Source: Bacilli bacterium | Lineage (GTDB): Bacteria; Bacillota_I; Bacilli_A; RF39; UBA660 | Length of the DNA stretch: 6,576 nucleotides | NCBI GenBank assembly: GCA_028685445.1 | Contig: JAQUDY010000057.1 | Coordinates: 1-6,576, forward strand | Direction of reading: 5' to 3' | In this document: positions 6,531 to 6,576 of the stretch, piece by piece | How positions within the stretch are numbered: the first letter of the stretch is position 1 | Layout of the letters: every line of letters begins with the position of its first letter | Translations under genes and position numbers: made by a program | The notes under the pieces: model-generated | What the model saw: only the letters and a program-made list of their open reading frames with translations | The model's database searches: none | What the model was told of the DNA's origin: nothing

Positions 6531-6531
6531 A

Positions 6532-6576
6532 ATGGATAAATGTTATAACAATGAAATTTCTAACATATTAAAAGAT
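6532..6576 (+). CDS. Start of an unidentified gene, cut by window end
   Basis: ATG 6532 lies 8 bases after AAGGAGG (6517-6523), the strongest ribosome binding site in the window, and the frame stays open to the last base. Only 15 residues are visible (MDKCYNNEISNILKD). A short polar start followed by an amphipathic helix is reminiscent of the N-terminal repeat domain of Clp ATPases such as ClpC, but this is far too little to assign. The ribosome binding site is inside a hairpin, suggesting regulated translation. Confidence 0.6.
   Translation, partial: MDKCYNNEISNILKD

Overview
The window reads as a chromosomal segment of a low-GC Bacillota. Base composition is strongly AT-rich, genes start behind AAGGAG-type ribosome binding sites, TGA is used as a stop, and an unmistakable Spo0A is present. 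A decayed SipW-type secreted protein and the style of the hybrid kinase suggest an uncultured gut lineage of the RF39 / Erysipelotrichales-like Bacilli. That placement is an inference from remembered family resemblance, not a measured result. All recognisable genes are on the + strand.

Region 1 (1-2220) is a two-gene lipid or acyl-activation unit. An AMP-forming adenylate ligase, whose start lies before the window, overlaps by ATGA with a PlsC-like acyltransferase, and a clear intrinsic terminator follows.

Region 2 (2221-2924) is AT-rich and mostly non-functional. It contains a candidate promoter and the remnant of a small secreted SipW-type protein. That remnant is broken by a one-base loss in a T run and appears truncated at its 3' end. 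A candidate extended -10 promoter for the next gene lies after it. Nothing was recognised in 2221-2369.

Region 3 (2925-6468) is the heart of the window. It holds a seven-helix membrane hybrid histidine kinase (HisKA-HATPase-REC), an HPt-REC protein 18 bases downstream, and spo0A after a 130-base regulatory gap. Together they supply His, Asp, His, Asp and Asp phosphorylation sites, which is everything needed for a phosphorelay ending on Spo0A. The phosphotransferase is a canonical HPt domain fused to a receiver, in place of the separate Spo0F and Spo0B of Bacillus. The gap before spo0A carries repeated elements resembling 0A boxes, suggesting autoregulation or feedback.

Region 4 (6469-6576) holds a strong hairpin that contains the Shine-Dalgarno sequence of the next gene and ends in six T. 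It could act as a terminator, a translational gate, or both. The next gene is cut by the window end after 15 codons.
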